From: a virus
IMG/VR virus record: IMGVR_UViG_3300033148_005667
Location: 1 to 33,245 of that record
DNA: 33,245 nucleotides
Reading direction: 5' to 3' (one strand)
Shown here in pieces: positions 1-6,422 of the stretch (positions are counted from its first letter, which is position 1; each line of letters opens with the position of its first letter). The notes beneath the pieces were generated by a model. It made no database searches. It worked only from the letters and a program-made list of their open reading frames with translations, and was not told the DNA's origin. The position numbers were made by a program, and so were the translations under genes.

Positions 1-508
1 CACCTGATATTGAATAGCATTTTTGATTCCTAAAGGAAACAGGAAGAGGGACATCACATAAATAATATGAGTGAGATTTATTGTTTCTTTGAGAATGAAT
101 CTCACTACCAAGATTATAAAAAGTAGACCCTATAATAATTGGTTTCCCATAACTATCTATTTTAAAAACAGGTTTTCTGTTTTCAGAAAGATATTTATAG
201 ATAGTATTGTTCCCAGCTTCTTCCTCCCACATATTTATAATTGAAACAGCAAGAGACTTACAATATTTAAGAGTCTTATATTTTGTGGTTAAAACTGGTA
301 TCTCATTTGAATTAGAGGCAGTTAAACATTGGTAAATCTTAAGAATCCAGCCTTTAGTTTTTCCAGTTACTCCTGTTCTCCTGTGAAACTCAATATTGTA
401 ATTATGAATAGTTTTCCCGCCAGCACTAAAAGCCATCCACATAATTGAAGAAAGAGATTCCTCATTACCATTTCCGCATAAACTCTTTAGATCAGTAATT
501 TGTATCAT
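1..508 (-). CDS. Unknown protein, 3' part beyond the window edge
   Basis: An open frame of 169 codons runs from an ATG at 508 to the left edge without a stop, so the C-terminus is missing. AAAGGGG lies a few bases before the start and is a good ribosome-binding site. The visible part is basic and polar (starting MIQITDLKSLCGNGNEESLS) and has no signal peptide or membrane segment. I recognise no family. The gene follows the HNH and HTH genes on the same strand. It is separated from them by a gap of about 210 bases holding a long hairpin (528-622) that ends in a T-run just before the ribosome-binding site, so its expression may depend on read-through or on control at that hairpin. Confidence 0.7.
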   Translation of the reverse strand, partial: MIQITDLKSLCGNGNEESLSSIMWMAFSAGGKTIHNYNIEFHRRTGVTGKTKGWILKIYQCLTASNSNEIPVLTTKYKTLKYCKSLAVSIINMWEEEAGNNTIYKYLSENRKPVFKIDSYGKPIIIGSTFYNLGSEIHSQRNNKSHSYYLCDVPLPVSFRNQKCYSISG

Positions 509-527
509 AAACACCCCTTTAAACGCA

Positions 528-622
528 AAAGGTCCTCTAAGTTTTCCTAAAAACAATGGTGGCTACACTTAAGCACACGGATCAATGACGTGTACACATT
601 TTTTCAGAACCTAAAGGACCTT
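528..622 (-). promoter_or_regulatory. Long hairpin with T-run before the 508 gene (structured leader or terminator)
   Basis: Arms at about 528-545 and 605-622 pair over about 18 bp on the minus-strand transcript, allowing two G-U pairs and one mismatch. The loop contains an inner hairpin, CACG/CGTG around a nine-base loop. The 3' arm is followed by TTTTGCG and then the ribosome-binding site of the gene starting at 508. The layout and part of the loop (GCC.CCA, loop bases ..TGA.C) match the element at 8403-8489. It could be a terminator, an attenuator or an antitermination target. The rest of the gap (about 623-718) is AT-rich and I see nothing in it. Confidence 0.6.
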
Positions 623-718
623 TAAATTTTATAGTTGATCTTTTTAAATAATGCACGATAGCTATTCGTGAACAGAGTTAATATATAACTAAATTTATTG
701 TTTTGCTAATTTATATAA

Positions 719-1015
719 TTATCTGATATCATTAACATAAAATCCACTGTACAGAGTAGATAAATTAATCCCTAGCTTTTTAGATATCTGCTTATAGGAT
801 AGATCAAGATTATCGTTATGAACCTTAAGCCAGTACTCTTTACGCCTCACTGGAGCTTTTAACAACTTATATAGCCTGTGACGCTTTATCGCGGCGTGAA
901 CACCGTTCTTAGATATCTTTAGGATAATGGCAATCTCTTTTGCAGTTTTCCCGTGATTAGAGTTTAATATCTCTATCCATTCTAGTTTGGTTCTGCGTTT
1001 TGCTGGTTTAGACAT
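719..1015 (-). CDS. Double helix-turn-helix DNA-binding protein
   Basis: This 98-residue basic protein carries two HTH-like segments. One is around residues 21-47 (GKTAKEIAIILKISKNGVHA, typical of homeodomain-like resolvase or transposase HTHs). The other is around residues 72-92 (LSYKQISKKLGINLSTLYS). It begins a few bases after the HNH gene stop (TAACTATG), with GAGGCG as a possible ribosome-binding site, so the two genes are probably translated as a pair. Proteins of this layout are often small phage regulators. A role in late transcription or in recombination with the neighbouring nuclease is possible, but nothing in the sequence decides between them. Confidence 0.75.
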   Translation of the reverse strand: MSKPAKRRTKLEWIEILNSNHGKTAKEIAIILKISKNGVHAAIKRHRLYKLLKAPVRRKEYWLKVHNDNLDLSYKQISKKLGINLSTLYSGFYVNDIR

Positions 1016-1017
1016 AG

Positions 1018-1707
1018 TTACGCCTCGGCTTTCTTAGCCTTACTTTCAATAACAGAAGTATCTAACAAAGGTCCACACTTAGCAATAAACCGCCAGGCAC
1101 CCTCGGCCATCATTAATTCACTTCCAAGTTTACCCTTAAATCCTCTAGGGCCATTCGCCGGTATTCTTGCAATCTCAACACCATTTTTCCTAACGATAAA
1201 CGGGACTATTATACAGACCTTGCAAACTGCTTGACACTCATCAGTTCTGCCATTAGCTCCACACTCTCTTTTGCAGATACGTTTTTGATTGTTATACTCA
1301 AACTCGAATATCCCCTCGGTTCGTATTCTCTTAATAACGGATCTTTCTAGTAGATGGTTCTCAACTATCTGCCAGTTTTCAAAGTTGTTTTTTGGGGATT
1401 GTTTCGATTTTGCCTTAAGTACATCATAATCGATGTTGAAGTTTTTAAAGTATTCCCAAATAGCCATCTCAATATCATCATTCTTGCTATTGTGATACTC
1501 AGAGTGGTGTTCTCTACACATCGGGACACCATTGTCAGGATCATAGGCAGTCATAAAGCTACTAGAACCCTTTGAAAATACGTGATGAGGGTCGGTGGCT
1601 ATAATATCGCAAACAATGCAATTACCCCCATTTTTAGCCATTACTATTTTACTCCACTGTACGTGGAACTCTTTTTCTCTTTTTTCTGAAACTGCATTAG
1701 ATGCCAT
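1018..1707 (-). CDS. HNH endonuclease family protein (NinG/Ref-like position)
   Basis: The 229-residue protein has an HNH fold near the N-terminus: C30-x2-C33, H41-H42, N59, and C64-x2-H67-H68. This matches the zinc-stabilised beta-beta-alpha-metal nuclease. A second cysteine cluster around residues 145-165 (C-x3-C, then C-x3-C-x2-C) probably binds another zinc and is unusual for a plain homing HNH enzyme. It follows the replication genes and the cassette array, the same region where lambdoid phages carry ninG/rap-type recombination nucleases, so a role in DNA recombination or processing is plausible but inferred. The coding sequence starts at an ATG preceded by AT-rich sequence and a weak AAGGG further upstream. 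The HTH gene follows immediately. Confidence 0.8.
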   Translation of the reverse strand: MASNAVSEKREKEFHVQWSKIVMAKNGGNCIVCDIIATDPHHVFSKGSSSFMTAYDPDNGVPMCREHHSEYHNSKNDDIEMAIWEYFKNFNIDYDVLKAKSKQSPKNNFENWQIVENHLLERSVIKRIRTEGIFEFEYNNQKRICKRECGANGRTDECQAVCKVCIIVPFIVRKNGVEIARIPANGPRGFKGKLGSELMMAEGAWRFIAKCGPLLDTSVIESKAKKAEA

Positions 1708-1809
1708 TTTTTTATTTACCCTTTATTAAAATTCAATTTATTTTGAACTATTTTACCGCAAACTATAGACGGGCTGTTATGGGATGAGTACATTCTTTCT
1801 ATACCCTAT

Positions 1810-1863
1810 AATAACAACAGCGTGAGTGATGACCCGTGGGGCACACTACGCGCCATTTATATG
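1810..1863 (-). repeat. attC-like site 13 (last of the array, degenerate)
   Basis: On the minus strand the site starts with an ATATAAATGG-like left end and finishes with GTTGTTATT. Its arms GCGCGTAGTG and CACTCACGC pair as in the other sites. It lacks the clean TATAAC...GGTTATGA ends, so it may be inactive. It marks the leftward end of the cassette array. Between it and the HNH gene (1708-1809) there is AT-rich sequence with no gene. Confidence 0.55.
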
Positions 1864-1872
1864 TGATGATAC

Positions 1873-2313
1873 TTATTCCCATTCTGCTAGTCTAATAGCA
1901 TCAGCTTCTGTTTCTGCTATCAGATGCGGAACAATTAAACGACTGTCTTTAAACACCGTTTTTGTTAGTTTTTTCTGTATGAGATACCAAACTTTACAAA
2001 TATTATCCAGCACCCACACAAATTCATCTTCTGGAATATCTTCTACAGTAAACTCTTTCACTCTTAGATTTTCAAGTTCAATAACATATCCGTCACGGTT
2101 ACTGTCATCATCTCTAAGGTAACAAAATATCCAGCTTTTAGGTTTTGCAATAGATCCGCCAGAATGAGATGTTGTGGCAATCAATTTTTCTCTAAAATAA
2201 TCACCTTCCCCATCCCACGGTTCGTAATCATCGGCACAATCAAACCCAGTTATTCCACGATAATTAGGGTTGATAAATTCTGGTTTTAAGTATCCATTTT
2301 CAAATATTTCCAT
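1873..2313 (-). CDS. Cassette gene, unknown acidic protein
   Basis: The frame could extend further upstream, but that part would run through the preceding attC site. The ATG at 2313 has AGGAG eight bases before it and is chosen, giving 146 residues. The protein is acidic and soluble, with aromatic residues scattered through it (GFDCADDYEPWDGEGDYF near the N-terminus). It has no signal peptide or membrane segment. I recognise no family. It is the only gene in its cassette and its stop lies ten bases before the attC-like site at 1810-1863, the compact layout expected of an integron cassette. Confidence 0.75.
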   Translation of the reverse strand: MEIFENGYLKPEFINPNYRGITGFDCADDYEPWDGEGDYFREKLIATTSHSGGSIAKPKSWIFCYLRDDDSNRDGYVIELENLRVKEFTVEDIPEDEFVWVLDNICKVWYLIQKKLTKTVFKDSRLIVPHLIAETEADAIRLAEWE

Positions 2314-2335
2314 TTTGTACTCCTCTAAAATTATT

Positions 2336-2387
2336 TCATAACCAAGCGCGTTGTCGCGTCTTGGGCGCAACACGCAAGCGTTATATG
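2336..2387 (-). repeat. attC-like site 12
   Basis: Read on the minus strand: left end ATATAACGCTT, arm GCGTGTTG, short spacer, arm CAACGCGC, right end TTGGTTATGA. This is the R''-L''-L'-R' order of an attC site, with the arms pairing almost perfectly. At about 52 bases it is the shortest site of the set. The start of the next cassette follows the GTTATGA end. Confidence 0.85.
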
Positions 2388-2410
2388 TTGAATTTTCCCC
2401 GCCGTGAATT

Positions 2411-3118
2411 TTAGATAAAACTCAGTTGTGCGGTTTCTTCTTTAATTCGCTGTTGTGCTAAATTATAGTATTCTGTATCCAGCTCACAGCCTACCACTTT
2501 AAATCCTAAGTTGTGACAAGCGATCAAACTTGATGCACTACCAACCATAGTGTCTAAAATTTTGTCACCTTCTTTTGCATAATTCTGCAGTAGCCAAGCG
2601 TACAATTTTACCGGCTTTTGAGTTGGATGTATTCTTTTCTCGTTTAACGCCTTGTTTCCTTGTTGATAATTTGCCACGGTTGTATTTTTACTAGCACTAT
2701 TTCCTTGTATCATACCGCACCACATATAATTTACAACATCTGTTCTATTGTTAAACGAGCAATACGCAATCTCACACCCGTATTGGTCAGACTCTCCATT
2801 CATCTTATTCCATACTATGCGACCACCCTGCAGGTTTTTGAAATAGTTTACTCCCCAAATAATTTGATTTTTAGATACTCTCTTCAACTCTTCAAAATAC
2901 TCATCAGAAGGAATACTGTCATCCCAATCCTTTTGAGTATAGCTGTTCGTATTAGAAACCTGCAGGAATGTGCCGTTTTTCTGCTTACACATTTTAGGTT
3001 TTACGCTTTGCTTATCCGCACCTATTCCGTAAGGCGGATCAACTATTGCTAAATCAAAATGATTGTCGTCAAACTCTTTCATAAGTTCCATACAATCAAC
3101 ATTTCTAAAATCTATCAA
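2411..3118 (-). CDS. Cassette-borne DNA methyltransferase (N6-adenine/N4-cytosine type)
   Basis: This 235-residue protein transfers a methyl group from S-adenosylmethionine to an exocyclic amino group in DNA. Catalytic motif IV DPPY is at residues 27-30. HPTQKP is at 164-169, and an AdoMet-binding motif DTMVGSAS at 189-196 replaces the usual DPF-GSGT. Catalytic motif before AdoMet motif is the beta-class order. The start is a TTG at 3118 just after GGGGGAG; a later start would remove the conserved N-terminal strand. No restriction enzyme is adjacent, so it is a solitary methylase that could protect phage DNA or alter host methylation. It shares a cassette with the genes ending at 3141 and 3456. 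The recognition sequence cannot be read from the protein. Confidence 0.9.
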   Translation of the reverse strand: MIDFRNVDCMELMKEFDDNHFDLAIVDPPYGIGADKQSVKPKMCKQKNGTFLQVSNTNSYTQKDWDDSIPSDEYFEELKRVSKNQIIWGVNYFKNLQGGRIVWNKMNGESDQYGCEIAYCSFNNRTDVVNYMWCGMIQGNSASKNTTVANYQQGNKALNEKRIHPTQKPVKLYAWLLQNYAKEGDKILDTMVGSASSLIACHNLGFKVVGCELDTEYYNLAQQRIKEETAQLSFI

Positions 3119-3140
3119 ATCTCCCCCACTTTCCTAAATG

Positions 3141-3443
3141 TTATAGCGATATAACATTGTCACCATTTACATTATTTTGCACCAATGGGACATCTTTAGT
3201 AATTTGCAACAAATGCCGTATAGCATACCGCTCACCTGCATTTACAGCCCATCCCCAACCATAGCGAGCATATACCATAACTTCTGAAATGTGTTGACCT
3301 TTAATCGAGACAACCATTATTTCTTCTGGCACATCTTCCCTTTTTTGCTGCTCAGTAAAACCTTTAAAATCACCTTCTGGTTTAAATCTGAGAAGAGGTT
3401 CACCATAGTGTGCTACAATATCTTCATAAGTTTCTTTTTCCAT
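3141..3443 (-). CDS. Cassette gene, unknown 100-residue protein
   Basis: The start ATG has AGGAG upstream. The protein (MEKETYEDIVAHYGEPLLRF...) is soluble, with a central segment EEIMVVSIKGQHISEVMVYARYGWGWAVNAG rich in beta-forming residues. I recognise no family. It lies between the ribbon-helix-helix gene and the methyltransferase, with no attC site on either side, so the three genes travel as one cassette. Its last codons and stop form a perfect palindrome ATGTTATA-TCGC-TATAACAT, which resembles two attC core ends back to back. Confidence 0.7.
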   Translation of the reverse strand: MEKETYEDIVAHYGEPLLRFKPEGDFKGFTEQQKREDVPEEIMVVSIKGQHISEVMVYARYGWGWAVNAGERYAIRHLLQITKDVPLVQNNVNGDNVISL

Positions 3444-3455
3444 TTGTACTCCTAT

Positions 3456-3665
3456 TTAAAAAATCAACATCATCTGTTTTTTATTCCCTTTTTTATCCTC
3501 AATAAAAATAGAGCTACCTTTTTCTATCTCCGAACAAATAGTGTCAAGAATAGTAATTCCGCTAGTTACAATTCTTGTTCTATTTTCAACACCTGTATTC
3601 TTTTTAATATTTCCGATTTTATCTAGTGTTTCATCTGATAATCTCATTTGAACATTTTTACTCAT
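3456..3665 (-). CDS. Ribbon-helix-helix DNA-binding protein
   Basis: This 69-residue protein begins MSKNVQMRLSDETLDKIGNI, the pattern of an Arc/MetJ-type ribbon-helix-helix: a short strand, then a helix starting at SDETL. A second helix follows at about residues 27-46. Such proteins act as dimers and repress nearby promoters, often as antitoxins. AAGGT precedes the ATG. It is the first gene of a three-gene cassette ending with the methyltransferase, so it may regulate that cassette or be an antitoxin. The 100-residue partner does not resemble a toxin I know. Confidence 0.75.
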   Translation of the reverse strand: MSKNVQMRLSDETLDKIGNIKKNTGVENRTRIVTSGITILDTICSEIEKGSSIFIEDKKGNKKQMMLIF

Positions 3666-3677
3666 ACTTACCTTTCA

Positions 3678-3739
3678 TCATAACCGAGTGCGTTGGGCAG
3701 ACCACGATAAAGCTGTGGCTCCCCACTCAGTTGTTATTT
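3678..3739 (-). repeat. attC-like site 11
   Basis: On the minus strand it starts AAATAACAAC, has arms CTGAGTGGGG and CCAACGCACTC, and ends GGTTATGA. The centre AGACCACGATAAAGCTGTGG (plus strand) resembles that of site 2 at 7376. The following cassette starts directly after the GTTATGA end with its ribosome-binding site. Confidence 0.85.
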
Positions 3740-4115
3740 ACCACTTATTAATGATCTCGTTAATAGCACCAACCGCATTGCTTAAATTATCAATATCTTC
3801 ATCTGTTAATATTTTAATTTCGGGCAAATCTTTAAGCGGTAGAGTTTTCCCCGCCAAACCATCGGTTGAATCTCCAAGATGTTTACATTCTCCATCATTC
3901 AACCAAAAGTGAGAAACTGCAACAGTTGGGTGGTAGCTTGTCATCTTTATACTTGGTTTTAGGGTTGGCTTATCCCTGTCTCCATTCCAGCTCCAAGCAT
4001 TAGTATCTTTTCTAGCACCTTTTGTTATCACAGGCAATTCTATTGGTTGATCTTGTCCGTTCGGATGAAACTTTAAATAGGTTACACCGTTTTTCTCTCT
4101 AATTTCTGTTTTCAT
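3738..4115 (-). CDS. DUF6527-like cassette protein
   Basis: The 125-residue protein has WSWNGD (41-46), PTLKPSI (50-56), HFWL (69-72) and DSTDGLAG (82-89). This is the same series of motifs that characterises DUF6527 proteins, which are small, often phage- or plasmid-encoded and of unknown function. I name the family from memory of these motifs. The start ATG follows AGGAGG. The stop codon overlaps the left end of attC site 11, leaving almost no spare sequence. No signal peptide or membrane segment is seen. Confidence 0.8.
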   Translation of the reverse strand: MKTEIREKNGVTYLKFHPNGQDQPIELPVITKGARKDTNAWSWNGDRDKPTLKPSIKMTSYHPTVAVSHFWLNDGECKHLGDSTDGLAGKTLPLKDLPEIKILTDEDIDNLSNAVGAINEIINKW

Positions 4116-4131
4116 TTTGACCTCCTAAAAG

Positions 4132-4194
4132 TCATAACCAAATTGGTTTGGTGATGATGGCTGAAAAACGCCACCCACCAACAAACCGTTATAA
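4132..4194 (-). repeat. attC-like site 10
   Basis: On the minus strand it starts TTATAACGGTTTG, has arms TTGGTGGGTG and CATCATCACCAA, and ends TTTGGTTATGA. The plus-strand centre GATGATGGCTGAAAAACGCC resembles those of sites 4 and 7 (gatgatgg...aaaa...gcc). Confidence 0.9.
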
Positions 4195-4197
4195 AGA

Positions 4198-4665
4198 TTA
4201 ATCTATTTGTTCGTAGTTTTCATCACCGTCAACTTCCGGAGAACCAAAAGCAGAACACGGAGCGCACTTTTTTACTTCGCAACTAACTCCATCTTCACCA
4301 CACTTTTTGCAAGCGTCTTCCATTTCCTTAGTGCATTTTGGACAAGTCACTTCATTAAAATCTCCAGTGTCTGCAATAGCATCACCACCTGTACAATCTT
4401 TGCTTAATCCACGCCAACCGCAACTCGGACATTTTGCAGGCCAATAACCATTTAAATCTTCTTTAGTATACTTAACCGTCTCTTCTAAAGTGTCTGGTGC
4501 TATTTCACGATGGCAGCCGATTTCGTCCACAATCTTGTGTCTAACACAAGGCTTGTCAAAAACGGGCTCCCCTTTGCTCATATGGTAGCCATTTTCAGCA
4601 TAGTAATAACCAAACACTTCATTGCCAGTGTCAAGTTCTAAAGCTCTGTATTTCGATACATTCAT
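4198..4665 (-). CDS. Cysteine-rich zinc-ribbon cassette protein
   Basis: The protein is 155 residues from the ATG at 4665 (an ATG two codons earlier, at 4671, is also possible). The C-terminal half holds many CxxC pairs: CPSC, CPKC, CKKC and CAPC, plus isolated cysteines. This suggests two or three zinc ribbons. The N-terminal half (KYRALELDTGNEVFGYYYAE) looks like the small beta domain often seen in phage YopX-like proteins, but the match is weak. ACGAG precedes the start. It is the only gene in its cassette. A nucleic-acid or protein-binding role is possible. Confidence 0.75.
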   Translation of the reverse strand: MNVSKYRALELDTGNEVFGYYYAENGYHMSKGEPVFDKPCVRHKIVDEIGCHREIAPDTLEETVKYTKEDLNGYWPAKCPSCGWRGLSKDCTGGDAIADTGDFNEVTCPKCTKEMEDACKKCGEDGVSCEVKKCAPCSAFGSPEVDGDENYEQID

Positions 4666-4692
4666 AACCATTCTCGTTTCAATTTAAGTTTA

Positions 4693-4754
4693 TCATAACC
4701 ATAGCAGTTGGTGATGACCTCCCTACGGTCAGCACACCACTTAGGCTGTTATAA
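4693..4754 (-). repeat. attC-like site 9
   Basis: On the minus strand it starts CTTATAACAGCC, has arms TAAGTGGTGTG and TCATCACCAACTG, and ends TATGGTTATGA. The plus-strand centre GACCTCCCTACGGTCAGC resembles that of site 1 at 8117 (gacctccttcgtcagc). Confidence 0.9.
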
Positions 4755-4782
4755 GGGAGCTTTTTACACTCCCCGCCGTTAA

Positions 4783-5124
4783 TTATAGTCTTGAAAACTC
4801 AATGAAACAATCCACATCTTTATCATAATTATAATTTTCTCTAATGTCGTCTTGGTAGGACATAAAGTTATTTTCATTAATCCCCCCTAAAACATTAAGG
4901 GTACATCCCCTCATATAGTAACCACTACCAGTTTTATGTGGCACAGTAACCTTTACTTGATAAAGAATGTTTTTCTTTGGTATAAAAAATGTTAATATCC
5001 AAATAAGTTGAATCGCATTTATACTCATTGGAATTAATATATTTACCATTTGAAATAAAAACAGAGTCCAACAAAAAACACCTACAACAACTATCGCCAC
5101 ATTAAATACATTTCCTTTTTTCAT
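4783..5124 (-). CDS. Cassette-encoded membrane protein with two predicted helices
   Basis: This 113-residue protein has two hydrophobic stretches, at about residues 8-28 (NVAIVVVGVFCWTLFLFQMV) and 31-48. A hydrophilic C-terminal domain of about 65 residues follows, probably on one side of the inner membrane. I recognise no family. Its leader AGAAAGTAGAAAACAATG is nearly the same as that of the cassette starting at 6671, which also encodes a membrane protein. After the stop comes CGGCGGGG and then attC site 9. Confidence 0.75.
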   Translation of the reverse strand: MKKGNVFNVAIVVVGVFCWTLFLFQMVNILIPMSINAIQLIWILTFFIPKKNILYQVKVTVPHKTGSGYYMRGCTLNVLGGINENNFMSYQDDIRENYNYDKDVDCFIEFSRL

Positions 5125-5145
5125 TGTTTTCTACTTTCTACTATG

Positions 5146-5200
5146 GCATAACCACAGCAATTGGTGATGGCCTTGAGGCACACCATTTTTATGTTATATA
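5146..5200 (-). repeat. attC-like site 8
   Basis: On the minus strand it starts CTATATAACAT, has arms AATGGTGTG and CATCACCAATTG, and ends GTGGTTATGC. Together with the leader that follows it, the right half is almost identical to site 6 at 6693. Confidence 0.85.
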
Positions 5201-5219
5201 GAGCCTTTAAGCCCCGCCG

Positions 5220-5393
5220 TTATTTGCGACTTTTAAATTGTTCAAATGTAATTTCTTTTATATTTACTAAATATGTTTCAAAAGCTTTTATACATTCTTT
5301 TTTTGCTCTATCAAAACCTTCTTCGGATTTATCTGAAATAACATATCCACTAATCCACTCTCTTACATTTTCTGCATCATATCTACCCAGCAT
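5220..5393 (-). CDS. Small unknown cassette protein, third gene of the HTH cassette
   Basis: A 57-residue frame runs from the ATG at 5393 to the TAA at 5220. The protein (MLGRYDAENVREWISGYVIS...) is charged and helical in character. It overlaps the end of the HTH gene by 11 bases, and AAGGG within that gene's last codons serves as ribosome-binding site, so translation is coupled. The stop is followed at once by CGGCGGGG and then attC site 8. I recognise no family. As the partner of a small regulator it could be part of a toxin-antitoxin pair, but this is speculation. Confidence 0.7.
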   Translation of the reverse strand: MLGRYDAENVREWISGYVISDKSEEGFDRAKKECIKAFETYLVNIKEITFEQFKSRK

Positions 5394-5541
5394 CCCTTAC
5401 CACCTTTTCTATAATTGAATCAAATACAAATCGCTTTGAAACATACCAGATTTTTAAAGTACTAACTGGTATACCGCTTTTCTCAGAAAGTACAGTAAGG
5501 GATTTTACACCCTTACTCTTCACATATTTACTACAGTGCAT
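5383..5541 (-). CDS. Small helix-turn-helix cassette protein
   Basis: The ATG at 5541, two bases after the previous gene's stop (TAATATG) and with GAGG upstream, gives 52 residues. An upstream extension would overlap the previous gene and is not used. The segment SLTVLSEKSGIPVSTLKIWY has the shape of a classic HTH (helix, turn with SG, recognition helix with STLKIWY). The cassette has its own promoter with the palindrome ATATAGCTATAT over the -10 box, so this protein is the natural candidate for its regulator. It is flanked by two other small genes in the same cassette. Confidence 0.75.
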   Translation of the reverse strand: MHCSKYVKSKGVKSLTVLSEKSGIPVSTLKIWYVSKRFVFDSIIEKVVRDAG

Positions 5542-5542
5542 A

Positions 5543-5767
5543 TTAAGCCTCGTTTTTAGCCCTAAGAACAGGAGCCATTGAGTAATTGCCAAAAGGGAGA
5601 ATAAATTCTCCTTTATCGTCCGTTTTGACTCTACAGGATTTTACTTTTCCATCAAGCTCAATCTTCACGGTCTTTGCAGTTCTTCCAATAATTTCAATTG
5701 TGTTTTTACTATCAGAATTGTTTGCAAAGTAAAAAGAGTAGCTTTTGCTTGTTTCGAATAATTTCAT
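5543..5767 (-). CDS. Small cassette protein of a mobile-element type, unknown function
   Basis: This 74-residue protein has a central part IEIIGRTAKTVKIELDGKVKSCRVKTDDKG and a C-terminal part PFGNYSMAPVLRA. I recall short proteins with the pattern RTAKTVTI...GKVK...G.YSMAP..RA from many plasmids and prophages, without a known function. AAGGA precedes the ATG. It is first in a three-gene cassette and is preceded by a 109-base leader that holds a promoter. It could be an antirestriction-like or toxin-antitoxin component; the sequence does not tell. Confidence 0.75.
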   Translation of the reverse strand: MKLFETSKSYSFYFANNSDSKNTIEIIGRTAKTVKIELDGKVKSCRVKTDDKGEFILPFGNYSMAPVLRAKNEA

Positions 5768-5808
5768 TTTGTATCCTTTATTAGTAGTTTGTTTCTCTCA
5801 ACACTAAT

Positions 5809-5860
5809 AATATAGCTATATACGGGCTACAAAACAAGATAAAAGATGAAATATAGCTAT
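5809..5860 (-). promoter_or_regulatory. Cassette-borne promoter with operator-like palindromes
   Basis: On the minus strand TTGTTT (5837-5832), a 17-base spacer and TATATT (5814-5809) form a near-consensus sigma-70 promoter. The -10 box overlaps the perfect 12-bp palindrome ATATAGCTATAT (5810-5821). A second copy of AATATAGCTAT (5850-5860) lies just upstream of the -35 box. Two copies 41 bases apart, roughly four DNA turns, suit repression by a DNA-binding dimer, and the HTH protein in the same cassette is the obvious candidate. The other cassettes have short leaders and no visible promoter. Confidence 0.65.
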
Positions 5861-5876
5861 TTTTATTTAGAAGTGG

Positions 5877-5939
5877 CCATAACAAGGCGTTTGGTGATGA
5901 TGGGGAAAAGCACCCCACCCACCAACTTTGCGTTATATA
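5877..5939 (-). repeat. attC-like site 7
   Basis: On the minus strand it starts TATATAACGC, has arms TTGGTGGGTGGGG and CATCATCACCAA, and ends CCTTGTTATGG. The stop codon of the upstream gene lies inside the TATAAC left end. Confidence 0.9.
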
Positions 5940-6127
5940 GCATTATACTTTGGTTTCTGATAACCGTCTTGCTTCAATGCTGTTTTAAAGTTCTTCCTAG
6001 AACACTTAGAACAGCCATTTTTAATTGTAACTTTATTTAAAAACCCTTCACACCCCCAACAGAAGTGCTTAGTTGTTCCTGTGCGTTTAGATTTTTCCCT
6101 GTTTGAAGGGCTGTAGTCTTCATCCAT
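5933..6127 (-). CDS. Small zinc-finger-like cassette protein
   Basis: The 64-residue basic protein carries CWGC (residues 23-26) and CSKC (39-42), two CxxC knuckles about a dozen residues apart, as in small zinc ribbons. Its ATG directly follows the TAA of the previous gene (TAAATG) and has no clear ribosome-binding site, so it depends on translational coupling. Its stop codon is part of the left end of attC site 7. A nucleic-acid-binding role is likely but not shown. Confidence 0.75.
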   Translation of the reverse strand: MDEDYSPSNREKSKRTGTTKHFCWGCEGFLNKVTIKNGCSKCSRKNFKTALKQDGYQKPKYNAI

Positions 6128-6319
6128 TTACATATCCATATTATCACGGCTAACAGGTTGCCAAATAATCTCTCTAGTGTCAAGTCGAACTTGCTTTTGC
6201 ATATAAACAAGAGTTCCAATATTTGACTCAATAAAAACACCGTACTTTTCAGCCCAATCCATATCTTGTATAGTTGGTTTTCTAAATACTTTTTCTTTTA
6301 ATTCTACAGTGTAGCTCAT
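6128..6319 (-). CDS. Small unknown cassette protein
   Basis: This 63-residue protein (MSYTVELKEKVFRKPTIQDM...) has a good AAGGAG ribosome-binding site. It looks like a small beta-rich soluble protein and I recognise no family. It is the first of two genes in its cassette, directly abutting the zinc-finger gene. Confidence 0.7.
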   Translation of the reverse strand: MSYTVELKEKVFRKPTIQDMDWAEKYGVFIESNIGTLVYMQKQVRLDTREIIWQPVSRDNMDM

Positions 6320-6336
6320 ATCTATTCTCCTTTAAA

Positions 6337-6399
6337 ACATAACCAAACGGTTGGTGATGTCTTCGGCTTGAGCCTCGCTCACCACCTACACCGTTATAT
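6337..6399 (-). repeat. attC-like site 6b (between the cassettes starting at 6319 and 6671)
   Basis: On the minus strand it starts CATATAACGGTG, has arms TAGGTGGTGAGC and ACATCACCAACCG, and ends TTTGGTTATGT. Its centre CTTCGGCTTGAGCCTC (plus strand) is identical over 16 bases to the centre of the site at 6693, which points to a common ancestor. Confidence 0.9.
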
Positions 6400-6422
6400 G
6401 TGATACTGTCACACGGGTACCG

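Noticed and set aside
1735-1790. Extra attC site suggested by GGGCTGTTATGGG
   Set aside because: No matching left end or paired arms were found within the usual distance, so it is not listed as a site.
1873-2373. Longer start for the 2313 gene
   Set aside because: The extra codons would lie within the attC site at 2336 and lack a ribosome-binding site.
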